The translations under genes and the position numbers were made by a program. Positions 1 to 7,916 of a DNA stretch of 64,000 nucleotides are shown here, piece by piece. This stretch comes from Pseudomonas sp. B21-048 (lineage in GTDB: Bacteria; Pseudomonadota; Gammaproteobacteria; Pseudomonadales; Pseudomonadaceae): assembly GCF_024748615.1 (NCBI RefSeq), contig NZ_CP087168.1, forward strand, positions 5,208,001 through 5,272,000, read 5' to 3'. Position 1 is the stretch's first letter. The number at the start of each line of letters is the position of its first letter. Below the pieces are notes generated by a model that made no database searches, had not been told where the DNA came from, and worked only from the letters and a program-made list of their open reading frames with translations.

Positions 1-1
1 G

Positions 2-220
2 ATCAAGAAACGCAGCAAGAAAGGTGAGTTCGCCGGTGGGCCGACTACGTTCAAGATCGAGGGGATTTTCCAGCTGCTGGAAAATTGCGAGGTGACGCTG
101 CTGTCGCCGCAGACCATCAATGCGCAGAACAAGAAGTTCGATTTTGCGCTGCCGGATACGCTGAACAAGTATCAGCATGAGGCTTACAAAGCGGCGTGTT
201 CAGCGCTGATTAAGAAGTAA
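2..220 (+). CDS. C-terminal part of a likely DUF3010 family protein
   Basis: An open frame enters from the left edge and ends at TAA 218-220, giving the last 72 residues of a protein. The text (KKGEFAGGPTTFKIE, then TLLSPQTI, and a lysine-rich end) resembles what I remember of the DUF3010 family, small soluble proteins of unknown function. The start lies outside the window. It converges on cdhR, and a perfect hairpin (232-262) lies between the two genes. The family call is from memory of the conserved FAGG and LLSP stretches and is moderate; coding status is likely because the frame is uninterrupted and ends cleanly. Confidence 0.6.
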   Translation: MKKRSKKGEFAGGPTTFKIEGIFQLLENCEVTLLSPQTINAQNKKFDFALPDTLNKYQHEAYKAACSALIKK

Positions 221-231
221 CGCCCTCCACC

Positions 232-262
232 GATCGTTCCCACGCTCTGCGTGGGAACGATC
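232..262. repeat. REP-like hairpin (family A, GATCGTTCCCACGC)
   Basis: A perfect inverted repeat with 14-base arms (GATCGTTCCCACGC) around a 3-base loop. It overlaps the stop codon of cdhR and separates it from the converging upstream gene. The same arm recurs at 4462-4568, 12834-12942, 20885-20943 and 23841-23948. There is no T run, so it is a REP-type element rather than a classic terminator, although it could act on mRNA ends of both genes. Confidence 0.85.
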
Positions 263-1205
263 ATGCCTTGGCGGTACGCCTGTCTTCACGCGGGCACCGC
301 TCAAATCTCGCCCGATAACTGCGGGTGAAATACGACGGCGATTCAAATCCACACGCGATACTCACCTCCAACACACTCATGTTCGTCTGACGCAGCAACT
401 GCCGCGCCTTCTCCAGCCTTAACCGCAGGTAGAAATTGCTCGGCGTGTCGTTCAGATGCAGGCGAAACAGGCGCTCCAGCTGACGCCGGGTCACTTTGAT
501 CGATTCCGCCAGCGCCAGCGTACTCAGCGGCGGTTCGCTGTGCTGTTCCATCTCCCCGATCACCTGCACCAATTTCTTGTTGCTGATGCCATACCGCGTG
601 GCGACTTCCATGCGCTGGTGGTCTTTGCGCGGGCGGATGCGCCCGAGTACGAATTGTTCGCTGACCTGGATCGCCAGTTCCGGGCCGTGGGCCTGGCCGA
701 TGAGGTCGAGCATCAAATCGATAGAGGCCGTGCCGCCGGCGGAGGTGATGCGACGACGGTCGATCTCGAACAGCTCCTGAGTGACGCTGAGCTGTGGATA
801 AGACTCCTTGAAGGCATCGATGGCTTCCCAGTGCAGGGTCAGGCGGTGGCCGTCGAGCAGGCCAGCTTCGGCGAGGACGAAGCTGCCAGTATCGATAGCG
901 CCGAGCGTCACGCCTTCGTTGTCCAAGCGACGTAGCCAGTGCTCCAGCGCCGGGGTGGTGAATTTCAGTGGCTCGAAACCGGCGACCACCAGCAACGTCG
1001 CGCCTTTCTTCAGGGGTTCCAGCGCCGCATCCGCGTTGACCGACATGCCGTTGCTGGCCAACACCGCCCCGCCATCGGTGCTCAACACATGCCAGCGATA
1101 CAACTCGCCGCGAAAGCGATTGGCGACCCGCAGCGGCTCGATCGCTGAGATAAAACCGATCGCCGAAAAACCCGGCATCAACAAGAAGTAGAAATCCTGG
1201 GACAT
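261..1205 (-). CDS. cdhR: CdhR-type carnitine catabolism activator, GATase1-like AraC family
   Basis: A 314-residue regulator. Residues about 1-185 form a DJ-1/PfpI (GATase1-like) domain beginning MSQDFYFLLMPGFSA, and about 215-310 an AraC helix-turn-helix pair ending in the usual CGFESPSYFTRSYRARF region. The family senses quaternary amine metabolites. The gene is divergent from caiX-cdhCAB, the arrangement of the P. aeruginosa L-carnitine activator CdhR. I chose ATG 1205 because the domain starts there; an in-frame start at 1265 would add 20 residues of poor quality, though the ribosome site before 1205 is weak. Its stop codon lies within a REP hairpin. Confidence 0.88.
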   Translation of the reverse strand: MSQDFYFLLMPGFSAIGFISAIEPLRVANRFRGELYRWHVLSTDGGAVLASNGMSVNADAALEPLKKGATLLVVAGFEPLKFTTPALEHWLRRLDNEGVTLGAIDTGSFVLAEAGLLDGHRLTLHWEAIDAFKESYPQLSVTQELFEIDRRRITSAGGTASIDLMLDLIGQAHGPELAIQVSEQFVLGRIRPRKDHQRMEVATRYGISNKKLVQVIGEMEQHSEPPLSTLALAESIKVTRRQLERLFRLHLNDTPSNFYLRLRLEKARQLLRQTNMSVLEVSIACGFESPSYFTRSYRARFERCPREDRRTAKA

Positions 1206-1412
1206 GGAGCGCACTCGATGGCAGGTAGCGAAAGGGCGGGAAGCGTGTGGACGTTGATACGCCACTTGCCGGCGGCATTCAAGCGCGCAGGTCGCTGCAG
1301 TGCAAGAGCTGGTCGCCGCAGTGCGTTTTTACGGGGGCTCAGCTGCGTAACTTGGCATCACCGGCGCATCAGACGCCGGAACCCACAATAACGACCTGCC
1401 GAGGAACCCGAC

Positions 1413-2357
1413 ATGAAACGACTGATCAGCAGCTGCGTTCTTGCACTCAGCGGTACCGCTTTCTTGAGCGCCAGCGTCATGGCGGCCGAACCCGCGTCGT
1501 GCCAGAACGTGCGCATGGGTGTAGTGAACTGGACCGACGTGATCGCCACCAGCGCCATGACCCAAGTATTGCTCGACGGCCTCGGCTACAACACCAAACA
1601 GACCAGCGCCTCCCAGCAAATCATCTTCGCCGGGATTCGCGACCAGCGCCTGGACTTGTTCCTCGGTTACTGGAACCCGCTGATGACCCAGACCATTACG
1701 CCCTTCGTCGAGGCCAATCAGGTCAAGGTCCTTGAAGCACCCAGCCTGAAAGACGCCCGAGCCACCCTCGCCGTTCCGACTTACCTCGCCGACAAAGGCC
1801 TGAAAACCTTCGCCGACATCGCCAAATTCGAGAAAGAACTGGGCGGCAAAATTTATGGCATCGAGCCTGGCTCAGGCGCCAACACTCAGATTAAGGCGAT
1901 GATCGCCAAGAACCAGTTTGGCCTGGGCAAGTTCCAGCTGGTCGAGTCCAGCGAGGCCGGCATGCTTGCGACGGTGGATCGTGCCGTGCGGCGCAAGGAA
2001 GCCGTGGTGTTCTTCGGCTGGGCGCCACACCCGATGAACGTCAACGTGCAAATGACCTACCTCACTGGCAGTGAAGACGCCCTCGGCCCGAACGAAGGCA
2101 TGGCCACCGTATGGACGGTAACCGCGCCGAAATACGCCGAGCAATGCCCGAACATTGGACGTTTATTGAGCAACCTGACCTACACCGCCGAAGACGAGAG
2201 CCGGATGATGCAGCCGCTGCTCGATCACAAAGACGCCTTCGAATCGGCGAAGCAATGGCTCAAGGATCACCCGCAAGACAAGCAGCGCTGGCTCGAAGGC
2301 GTGACCACCTTCGACGGCAAACCGGCGGCTGAAAACCTGAAACTGACCAGTAAATAG
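1413..2357 (+). CDS. caiX: Carnitine-binding periplasmic protein of the Cbc ABC importer
   Basis: A 314-residue periplasmic protein of the OpuAC/ProX glycine-betaine binding family. It has a signal peptide of about 24 residues (basic start, hydrophobic core, cut near VMAAEP) and the conserved WTDV near residue 40. GAGGAA at 1401-1406 serves as ribosome site. It is the first gene of the carnitine operon and has no permease of its own. In P. aeruginosa CaiX feeds carnitine to the CbcWV core, and both subunits are encoded here at 10.7-12.8 kb. It is clearly paralogous to CbcX (9731-10678), sharing KIYGIEPG and VESSEAGML. Confidence 0.88.
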   Translation: MKRLISSCVLALSGTAFLSASVMAAEPASCQNVRMGVVNWTDVIATSAMTQVLLDGLGYNTKQTSASQQIIFAGIRDQRLDLFLGYWNPLMTQTITPFVEANQVKVLEAPSLKDARATLAVPTYLADKGLKTFADIAKFEKELGGKIYGIEPGSGANTQIKAMIAKNQFGLGKFQLVESSEAGMLATVDRAVRRKEAVVFFGWAPHPMNVNVQMTYLTGSEDALGPNEGMATVWTVTAPKYAEQCPNIGRLLSNLTYTAEDESRMMQPLLDHKDAFESAKQWLKDHPQDKQRWLEGVTTFDGKPAAENLKLTSK

Positions 2358-2456
2358 ACCTGAAATGAATCACCGATTCGCAGCCCGACCGGGCTGCGAA
2401 CGGAACCGTCACGCCCTGAGCCACACCCAAAAATCACGCCTGTAAGGAACCGCCTC

Positions 2457-3344
2457 ATGAACCACGACGTCATCATCACCTGCGCACTCACCGGTGCTGG
2501 CGACACGACCGCCAGAAGCCCACACGTGCCGGTCACCCCGAAACAAATCGCCGCGGCCGCCGTGGAAGCCGCCAAGGCTGGCGCCACCGTGGTCCATTGC
2601 CACGTTCGCGACCCCGAAACCGGCAAGTTCAGCCGTGACGTGGCGCTGTACCGCGAAGTGATGGAGCGCATCCGCGAGGCCGACGTCGACATCATCGTCA
2701 ACCTTACGGCCGGCATGGGCGGCGACCTGGAAATCGGCGCGGGCGAGAACCCGCTGGAGTTCGGCCCGAACACCGACCTGGTCGGCCCGCTGACCCGTCT
2801 GGCCCACGTCGAAGAACTGCTGCCGGAAATCTGCACGCTGGATTGCGGCACCCTGAACTTCGGCGACGGCGACACCATTTACGTCTCCACCCCGGCGCAG
2901 CTACGTGCTGGCGCCAAACGCATCCAAGAGCTGGGCGTGAAGGCCGAGCTGGAAATCTTCGACACCGGCCACTTGTGGTTTGCCAAGCAGATGATCAAGG
3001 AAGGCCTGCTCGATAACCCGTTGTTCCAGTTGTGCCTGGGCATCCCGTGGGGCGCGCCGGCCGACACCACCACCATGAAAGCCATGGTCGACAACCTGCC
3101 CGCCGACGCGGTCTGGGCCGGGTTCGGCATCGGTCGCATGCAGATGCCCATGGCGGCGCAAGCGGTGCTGCTCGGCGGCAACGTGCGGGTCGGCCTGGAA
3201 GACAACCTGTGGCTGGACAAGGGCGTATTGGCGACCAACGGCCAACTGGTCGAACGCGCCTCGCAAATCCTCAGCCGCCTCGGCGCGCGCGTTCTGACCC
3301 CAGCTGAAGGCCGGGCAAAAATGGGCCTGACCCAGCGCGGTTAA
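2457..3344 (+). CDS. cdhC: 3-Dehydrocarnitine cleavage enzyme (BKACE family)
   Basis: A 295-residue member of the beta-keto acid cleavage enzyme (DUF849) family. These zinc enzymes condense a beta-keto acid with acetyl-CoA; in carnitine breakdown 3-dehydrocarnitine yields betainyl-CoA and acetoacetate. The metal site signature VVHCHVRDP is near residue 46, and the TIM-barrel core runs the whole length, which is normal for the family. TAAGGAA lies 11 bases before ATG 2457. It sits between caiX and cdhA in the operon, which fixes the substrate assignment better than sequence alone. Confidence 0.88.
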   Translation: MNHDVIITCALTGAGDTTARSPHVPVTPKQIAAAAVEAAKAGATVVHCHVRDPETGKFSRDVALYREVMERIREADVDIIVNLTAGMGGDLEIGAGENPLEFGPNTDLVGPLTRLAHVEELLPEICTLDCGTLNFGDGDTIYVSTPAQLRAGAKRIQELGVKAELEIFDTGHLWFAKQMIKEGLLDNPLFQLCLGIPWGAPADTTTMKAMVDNLPADAVWAGFGIGRMQMPMAAQAVLLGGNVRVGLEDNLWLDKGVLATNGQLVERASQILSRLGARVLTPAEGRAKMGLTQRG

Positions 3345-3360
3345 CCCCCACACACAATAC

Positions 3361-3456
3361 CTGTAGGAGCGAGGCTTGCCCGCGAAGGCGGTATTCCCGC
3401 CGTAAGAGATCCATCGGATGTACCGGCCTCTTCGCGGGCAAGCCTCGCTCCTACAG
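3361..3456. repeat. REP doublet (family B, TGTAGGAGCGAGGC)
   Basis: Two inverted arms of about 25 bases (CTGTAGGAGCGAGGCTTGCC and its complement) flank about 45 bases of spacer. It lies between cdhC and cdhA, inside the operon, where such elements can stabilise upstream mRNA. Further copies of family B lie at 28983-29040 and 46382-46470. Confidence 0.85.
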
Positions 3457-3484
3457 GGATAACCAACCTTTTTAGGATGCCGCC

Positions 3485-4450
3485 ATGAGCTTTATCACTG
3501 ATATCAAAACCTTCGCTGCGCTAGGCAGCGGTGTCATCGGCAGCGGCTGGGTGGCTCGCGTCCTCGCCCACGGCCTCGACGTGGTGGCCTGGGACCCGGC
3601 GCCCGGTGCCGAAGCGGCCTTGCGCAAACGCGTCGCCAATGCCTGGGGCGCACTGGAGAAACAAGGCTTGGCACCCGGCGCGTCGCAGGATCGTCTGCGC
3701 TTTGTCGCCACTATTGAAGAATGCGTTCGCGATGCGGATTTCATTCAGGAAAGTGCACCAGAACGACTGGAACTGAAACTGGAACTGCACAGTAAAATCA
3801 GCGCGGCGGCCAAGCCCAATGCCTTGATCGGTTCGAGTACTTCGGGGCTGTTGCCGAGCGAGTTTTACGAGAGCTCGACGCACCCGGAACGCTGCGTGGT
3901 CGGGCACCCGTTCAACCCGGTTTACCTACTGCCATTGGTGGAAGTGGTCGGCGGCAAAAACACTGCGCCAGAAGCGGTTCAAGCAGCAATGAACGTCTAC
4001 GAATCCTTAGGCATGCGTCCGCTGCATGTGCGCAAGGAAGTGCCGGGGTTTATCGCCGACCGTTTGCTTGAAGCGTTGTGGCGTGAGGCGCTGCATCTGG
4101 TTAACGATGGCGTGGCGACCACTGGCGAAATCGACGATGCGATTCGCTTTGGCGCGGGCCTGCGCTGGTCGTTCATGGGCACCTTTCTGACTTACACCTT
4201 AGCGGGCGGCGATGCGGGCATGCGGCACTTCATGGCGCAATTCGGGCCGGCGTTGCAGTTGCCTTGGACGTATCTGCCGGCACCAGAGCTGACCGACAAA
4301 TTGATCGATGACGTGGTGGACGGCACCCGCGAGCAGTTGGGCCAGCACAGCATCTCGGCGCTGGAGCGCTATCGTGATGATTGCTTGCTGGCGGTGCTGG
4401 AGGCAGTGAAAACCACCAAAGAGAAGCATGGGATGGCGTTTAGCGAGTAA
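3485..4450 (+). CDS. cdhA: L-carnitine dehydrogenase
   Basis: A 321-residue NAD-dependent dehydrogenase of the 3-hydroxyacyl-CoA dehydrogenase fold. It oxidises L-carnitine to 3-dehydrocarnitine, the first step of the pathway. The Rossmann motif [10 protein letters not shown] is at residues 13-22, the substrate-loop [12 protein letters not shown] near 119, and the C-terminal dimer domain begins near 190. Length is normal for free-standing CdhA. AGGATG before ATG 3485 is the ribosome site. The next gene, cdhB, is fused to CdhA in some other bacteria, in line with their adjacency here. Confidence 0.88.
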   Translation: MSFITDIKTFAALGSGVIGSGWVARVLAHGLDVVAWDPAPGAEAALRKRVANAWGALEKQGLAPGASQDRLRFVATIEECVRDADFIQESAPERLELKLELHSKISAAAKPNALIGSSTSGLLPSEFYESSTHPERCVVGHPFNPVYLLPLVEVVGGKNTAPEAVQAAMNVYESLGMRPLHVRKEVPGFIADRLLEALWREALHLVNDGVATTGEIDDAIRFGAGLRWSFMGTFLTYTLAGGDAGMRHFMAQFGPALQLPWTYLPAPELTDKLIDDVVDGTREQLGQHSISALERYRDDCLLAVLEAVKTTKEKHGMAFSE

Positions 4451-4461
4451 CCCGTAACACT

Positions 4462-4568
4462 GATCGTTCCCACGCTCTGCGTGGGAATGCCTCAATGGAC
4501 GCTCTGCGTCCGCTCTTGGGACGCGGAGCGTCCCGGGCTGTATTACCACGCGGAGCGTGGGAACGATC
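4462..4568. repeat. REP doublet (family A) between cdhA and cdhB
   Basis: Outer arms GATCGTTCCCACGC and GCGTGGGAACGATC enclose inner GACGCTCTGCGTC and ACGCGGAGCGTCC segments. The repeat fills the space between cdhA and cdhB and ends 16 bases before the cdhB start. It is open in the cdhB frame, which produces a false N-terminal extension if the first possible start is taken. Confidence 0.85.
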
Positions 4569-4584
4569 ATCTCTGGAGAGCAAG

Positions 4585-5061
4585 ATGCCCACCCTCACCA
4601 CCTACCAAACCAAAATCATCCCCGACTGGGTCGACTACAACGGCCACCTGCGCGATGCCTTCTATCTGCTGATTTTCAGCTACGCCACCGACGCGCTGAT
4701 GGATCGACTGGGCATGGACAGCAATAACCGCGAAGCCAGCGGCAATTCGCTGTTCACCCTCGAACTGCACCTTAACTACCTGCACGAAGTGAAGCTCGAT
4801 GCCGACGTCGAAGTGCACACCCAGATCATCGGCCATGACCGCAAGCGCCTGCACCTCTACCACAGCCTGCATCTGGTGGGCGGTGACAAGGAGCTGGCGG
4901 GCAATGAACAAATGCTGCTGCACGTCGACCTCGCCGGGCCGCGATCCGCACCGTTCAGCGAAGAAACCTTGAGCAAACTGCAAGCCATTGTTGCCGAGCA
5001 AGCCGACCTGCCCGCACCCGCCTTCATCGGCCGAGTGATCGCCTTACCGCCCGAAAAATAA
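4585..5061 (+). CDS. cdhB: Betainyl-CoA thioesterase, hot-dog fold
   Basis: A 158-residue thioesterase with the 4-hydroxybenzoyl-CoA thioesterase fold. It starts with the strand and turn DWVDYNGHLRDAFY, where the D/H region is typical of catalytic hot-dog enzymes. It releases glycine betaine from betainyl-CoA, ending the conversion of carnitine to betaine. ATG 4585 is preceded by GGAGAG at 4575-4580. The open frame extends upstream to 4495 only because a REP element is readable, so I reject that extension. It is the last intact gene of the operon; the next start at 5075 belongs to a remnant. Confidence 0.87.
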   Translation: MPTLTTYQTKIIPDWVDYNGHLRDAFYLLIFSYATDALMDRLGMDSNNREASGNSLFTLELHLNYLHEVKLDADVEVHTQIIGHDRKRLHLYHSLHLVGGDKELAGNEQMLLHVDLAGPRSAPFSEETLSKLQAIVAEQADLPAPAFIGRVIALPPEK

Positions 5062-5074
5062 TAAGGAGCTCGTC

Positions 5075-5180
5075 ATGAACACTGCCGCCGCTTTTGCCGA
5101 TTTCCGCACCTACCCGTTGATCAGCGCGTTGACCGCCGTGCATACCTGGCGGACCGCATTCAAGTGCAGTGACACTTTCA
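5075..5180 (+). pseudogene. 5' stub of a likely gamma-butyrobetaine hydroxylase gene, frameshifted
   Basis: ATAAGGAGC lies just before ATG 5075 and the frame reads about 24 sensible residues (MNTAAAFADFRTYPLISALT). At about 5145 the sequence acctgg breaks the frame: restoring one C continues as HTLADRIQVQ before a stop near 5172. From memory, this resembles the start of Pseudomonas gamma-butyrobetaine dioxygenases, which continue into a WADG...WLRDNCPC zinc domain that is absent here. Position directly after cdhB fits a carnitine precursor enzyme. The identity is inferred from about 40 codons, so it is uncertain; that the gene is broken is clearer. Confidence 0.5.
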
Positions 5181-5196
5181 TGACTGATTCACAGGC

Positions 5197-5233
5197 AAAA
5201 AAAAACCCCGATCAAGCCGTGACAGGATCGGAG
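5197..5233 (-). terminator. Intrinsic terminator on the minus strand
   Basis: Read on the minus strand, CTCCGATC, a 12-base loop, GATCGGGG and nine T form a complete Rho-independent terminator. No protein gene on the minus strand ends here. It therefore either closes an unrecognised transcript coming from about 5230-5430 or is left over from deleted sequence. Confidence 0.75.
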
Positions 5234-5440
5234 CTGAGGAGGGTACTGTTGAGGAGCTGTTGCGCGAGGGTGACCAAACCTTCGTGAAGCCAGCTGAGTC
5301 CAGTGTGCCCCCTCTTCCCTCTGGCAAGTTAGCCGAAAACGACCTGTTCATAGCCAATGCGGCCATTGCGATAAATCGCCCTTGCCGCCACTCCATGCCC
5401 CAACCAGAATCGAACCACGCCACCGTTCCCTGAAGAAGGA
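5234..5440 (-). ncRNA. Candidate small RNA ending at the minus-strand terminator
   Basis: About 210 bases between the terminator and the 86-residue gene have no convincing protein frame on either strand. A complete minus-strand terminator at 5197-5233 implies that something is transcribed leftward. The 5' end cannot be placed, and I do not recognise a known family such as Rsm, Prr or Crc RNAs. The call is inference from the orphan terminator only. Confidence 0.3.
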
Positions 5441-5447
5441 TTGCGTC

Positions 5448-5708
5448 ATGATGCACGCCGATTTGATAGACCAGGAAGACCTGTTGGGCCAGCTGAAATC
5501 GTTGGGTTTTCAAGTGCCGAATGGCTCTACAGCCGAACAGGCTTGCGAGTGTGCGGTGCGAGGATTGAACGATGAGCGGGCGATGACACTGCGGACAATG
5601 GTCAAGCAGATGTACACCAGCAGCGCGACCATTCTGCCGGCCGTGCGTTCGGCCATCGACAAGCAGTTGCTGCCGGCATTGGCGGAGTATCAGCAGAGTC
5701 GCGTCTGA
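5448..5708 (+). CDS. Small conserved-looking protein of unknown function
   Basis: An 86-residue soluble protein. ATG 5448 is followed by a second ATG; GAAGAAGGA at 5432-5440 is the ribosome site, so the frame upstream to 5382 is not used. The text is acidic and helical (LIDQEDLLGQLKSLGF, later MVKQMYTSSATILPAVRSAI), with two cysteines near residue 30 and no signal peptide or membrane segment. I do not recognise a domain. It lies 55 bases upstream of the acetyltransferase gene and may be cotranscribed with it. Confidence 0.7.
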   Translation: MMHADLIDQEDLLGQLKSLGFQVPNGSTAEQACECAVRGLNDERAMTLRTMVKQMYTSSATILPAVRSAIDKQLLPALAEYQQSRV

Positions 5709-5763
5709 GGTGTCGAGGGTTTGCTAGAGTAGCGGCCTTCCTGCCTACCACGAGCGAGCGCTG

Positions 5764-6210
5764 ATGTTCCGTATCCAACACTGCCAGTCCGACGAGCAAG
5801 CGGGCTGGCTGCCTTTGCGCCAGGCGCTCTGGCCCGATGCTTCGGAACAGGAGCATCGGGACGAAATCGCCCAGCAGCTACGCGAGCCGCAACGCTATAT
5901 CAACTTTGTTGCCTACGACCGCCAGGAGCAACCCGTCGGTCTGGCCGAAGCCTCGTTGCGCCACGACTACGTCAATGGCACTGACAGCTCGCCGGTGGTG
6001 TATCTGGAGGGTATCTACGTGGTGCCGCCGCTGCGCCGGCACGGAGTGGCGGCACGACTGATCGAACAGGTGGCGCACTGGGGACGAGCACAGGGCTGCG
6101 TGGAGATGGCCTCCGACACAAGCCTCGACAACCTGCCGAGCCAGGAGACGCACAAGGCGCTCGGCTTCGAAGAAACCGAGCGCGTCGTATTTTTCAAACG
6201 CCCGCTATGA
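5764..6210 (+). CDS. AAC(6')-I-like aminoglycoside N-acetyltransferase, GNAT fold
   Basis: A 148-residue GNAT enzyme. Several features match chromosomal aminoglycoside 6'-N-acetyltransferases such as the Acinetobacter AAC(6')-Ig type: YVNGTDSSPVVYLEGIYV near 63-80, the acetyl-CoA loop RRHGVAARL near 87-95, SDTSLDN near 118, and the final HKALGFEETERVVFF. Length is normal for that subfamily. The true substrate in a soil Pseudomonas may not be an antibiotic. Its 3' end meets the 3' end of gbdR with no gap, so the two converge. The family call is strong; activity on aminoglycosides is inference. Confidence 0.78.
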   Translation: MFRIQHCQSDEQAGWLPLRQALWPDASEQEHRDEIAQQLREPQRYINFVAYDRQEQPVGLAEASLRHDYVNGTDSSPVVYLEGIYVVPPLRRHGVAARLIEQVAHWGRAQGCVEMASDTSLDNLPSQETHKALGFEETERVVFFKRPL

Positions 6211-7314
6211 CTAGAGACGAACGCTGGCAAACGTCGATTCATTACGCGCCTGACTCAACGCCGACAGCGGCCCGGACAGCGGCGACAGCACCAGTGCCTG
6301 CGGCAGCGGCATCATCGCCACTTGTTGCGTGGTGTTGGAACCCACGCGCTCGTCACGCGGCGGAATGCCGAAGTATTCGCGGTAGCACTTGGAGAAGTGC
6401 GGCGTGGACACAAAACCACACACCGACGCGACTTCGATGATCGACATCGGCGTTTGCTTGAGCAATTGCCGAGCGCGGATCAGGCGCAGTTTCAGGTAGT
6501 AACGAGACGGCGAGCAGTGCAGGTATTTCTGGAACAGCCGCTCCAGCTGACGACGCGACACGGCGACGTACACCGCCAGTTCGTCGAGATCGATTGGCTC
6601 TTCGAGGTTGGCTTCCATCAGCGCCACGATTTCCTGCAGCTTCGGCTGGTTGGTGCCGAGCATGTGCTTGAGCGGCACGCGCTGGTGATCCTGCTCATTG
6701 CGGATGCGCTCGTAGACGAACATCTCCGAGATCGCGGCCGACAGTTCACGGCCGTGATCGCGGCTGATCAGGTGCAGCATCATGTCCAGCGGCGCGGTGC
6801 CACCGGAGCTGGTGAAACGGTTACGGTCGAGGGTGAACAGCCGGGTGCTCATTGCCACCCGCGGGAAAGCTTCCTGCATCGACGCCAGGCATTCCCAGTG
6901 CACGCTGCAATCGAAGCCGTCCAGCAGACCGGCGCACGCCAGGGCCCAGCTGCCGGTGCAAACCGCCCCAAGACGACGATGCTGACGCGCCTGACTTTGC
7001 AGCCACGATACGTGTTCGCGAGTCACGGTGCGCTGAATGCCGATACCGCCGCAGACAATCACGGTGTCCAGGGGAGGCGCTTTGTGCATCGCGGCGTCGG
7101 GGGTGATCTGCAGACCATCACTGGCCCAGACCTGACCGCCATCGACGGTGAGTGTGGTCCAGCGATACAGCTCGCGACCGGACAGTTGGTTGGCCATGCG
7201 CAGGGGTTCTACTGCTGAGGCCAGAGAAATCAGCGTGAAGTTGTCCAGCAGCAAAAAGCCGATGGATTGGGGCGCACGGTTCTGGGGTTGGGCCCCGGAG
7301 TTGAACGTCGTCAT
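6211..7314 (-). CDS. gbdR: Glycine betaine-responsive activator GbdR, GATase1-like AraC family
   Basis: A 367-residue regulator with a DJ-1/PfpI-like domain (about 18-200, including the IGFLLLDNFTLISLASAVEPLR start) and a C-terminal AraC helix-turn-helix domain (about 225-330, ending CGFVSTPHFSKCYREYFG). In P. aeruginosa GbdR activates betaine and dimethylglycine catabolism, cbcXWV and choline-related genes. AGGAGA precedes ATG 7314. It is the same architecture as CdhR in this window (261-1205), and the shared PLRxANxxxGxELYRW near the N-terminus shows common descent. Location beside sdaB-cbcXWV supports the assignment. Confidence 0.92.
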   Translation of the reverse strand: MTTFNSGAQPQNRAPQSIGFLLLDNFTLISLASAVEPLRMANQLSGRELYRWTTLTVDGGQVWASDGLQITPDAAMHKAPPLDTVIVCGGIGIQRTVTREHVSWLQSQARQHRRLGAVCTGSWALACAGLLDGFDCSVHWECLASMQEAFPRVAMSTRLFTLDRNRFTSSGGTAPLDMMLHLISRDHGRELSAAISEMFVYERIRNEQDHQRVPLKHMLGTNQPKLQEIVALMEANLEEPIDLDELAVYVAVSRRQLERLFQKYLHCSPSRYYLKLRLIRARQLLKQTPMSIIEVASVCGFVSTPHFSKCYREYFGIPPRDERVGSNTTQQVAMMPLPQALVLSPLSGPLSALSQARNESTFASVRL

Positions 7315-7916
7315 CGCGGTATCTCCTCACACAAAGCGGGTGATGGCCTCAGGCGGAGGCTCTTTTTATTGCCATCGTTCTCGCGTGGGAGACGGGCTTT
7401 GTAATGACAGAGCAATTGCCATGCCTAAAATTGAATGCGTGTTCAATAACTCCTGAAAACGACGTCGCGATGTGTCTGGATATGGCGCGCAGAGATAAGA
7501 GGTCATAAGTGCCATCAAGGGCTGCAAACCCGCTACCCCGTTGCCTGTGAGCAAATCGGTAGCACTTGTGGGAACAGGGCTGCGACGTGCCGGGAACGAG
7601 TGTCACCGCAGGCACGGATGACGGACGGTCAGGCTTGAATTGGATCCCCGATCAGGGGAGACAGACTTGCCTGTTTGCGACGCGCTAAAAGGTGGCGCGT
7701 TTTGAATCGGGTGCTCATTTGGTGCGCAGTTTTGACTGGTCTGGCCCAAATGAGGTCTTTGTGGCGAGGGGGCTTGTCGAAACGCCGCATCTCGCCCCGT
7801 TGGGTCGCGCAGCGGCCCTGAAATCTTTACGACTGCTGCGCAGCCGAACGGGGCGATGCGGCGTTCCGACAAGCCCCCCTCGCCACAAAAGCCCCTCGCC
7901 ACAGGTCAATTCGGTC
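7315..7916. other. 602-base intergenic region: gbdR promoter side plus a REP-like doublet
   Basis: No protein frame here looks real. The gbdR-proximal 400 bases presumably hold its promoter; I looked for a sigma-54 GG-N10-GC element and found no good one. The sdaB-proximal part holds the inverted repeat described at 7758-7889. Confidence 0.6.
7758..7889. repeat. REP-like doublet (family C, TTTGTGGCGAGGGGGCTTG)
   Basis: Arms TTTGTGGCGAGGGGGCTTGT and the complement at 7868-7889 surround a second inverted pair, GCCGCATCTCGCCCCGTT with CGGGGCGATGCGGC. The arms are related to family C at 53027-53174 and to the GTGGCGAGGGAGCTTGCTCC segment near 33243. It lies just downstream of the sdaB stop codon. 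Confidence 0.8.

Noticed and set aside
4495..4584. An N-terminal extension of cdhB
   Set aside because: The extension is translated REP sequence; the ribosome site and family start are at 4585.
7315..7700. A sigma-54 promoter for gbdR
   Set aside because: No GG-N10-GC element with reasonable flanks was found on the minus strand.
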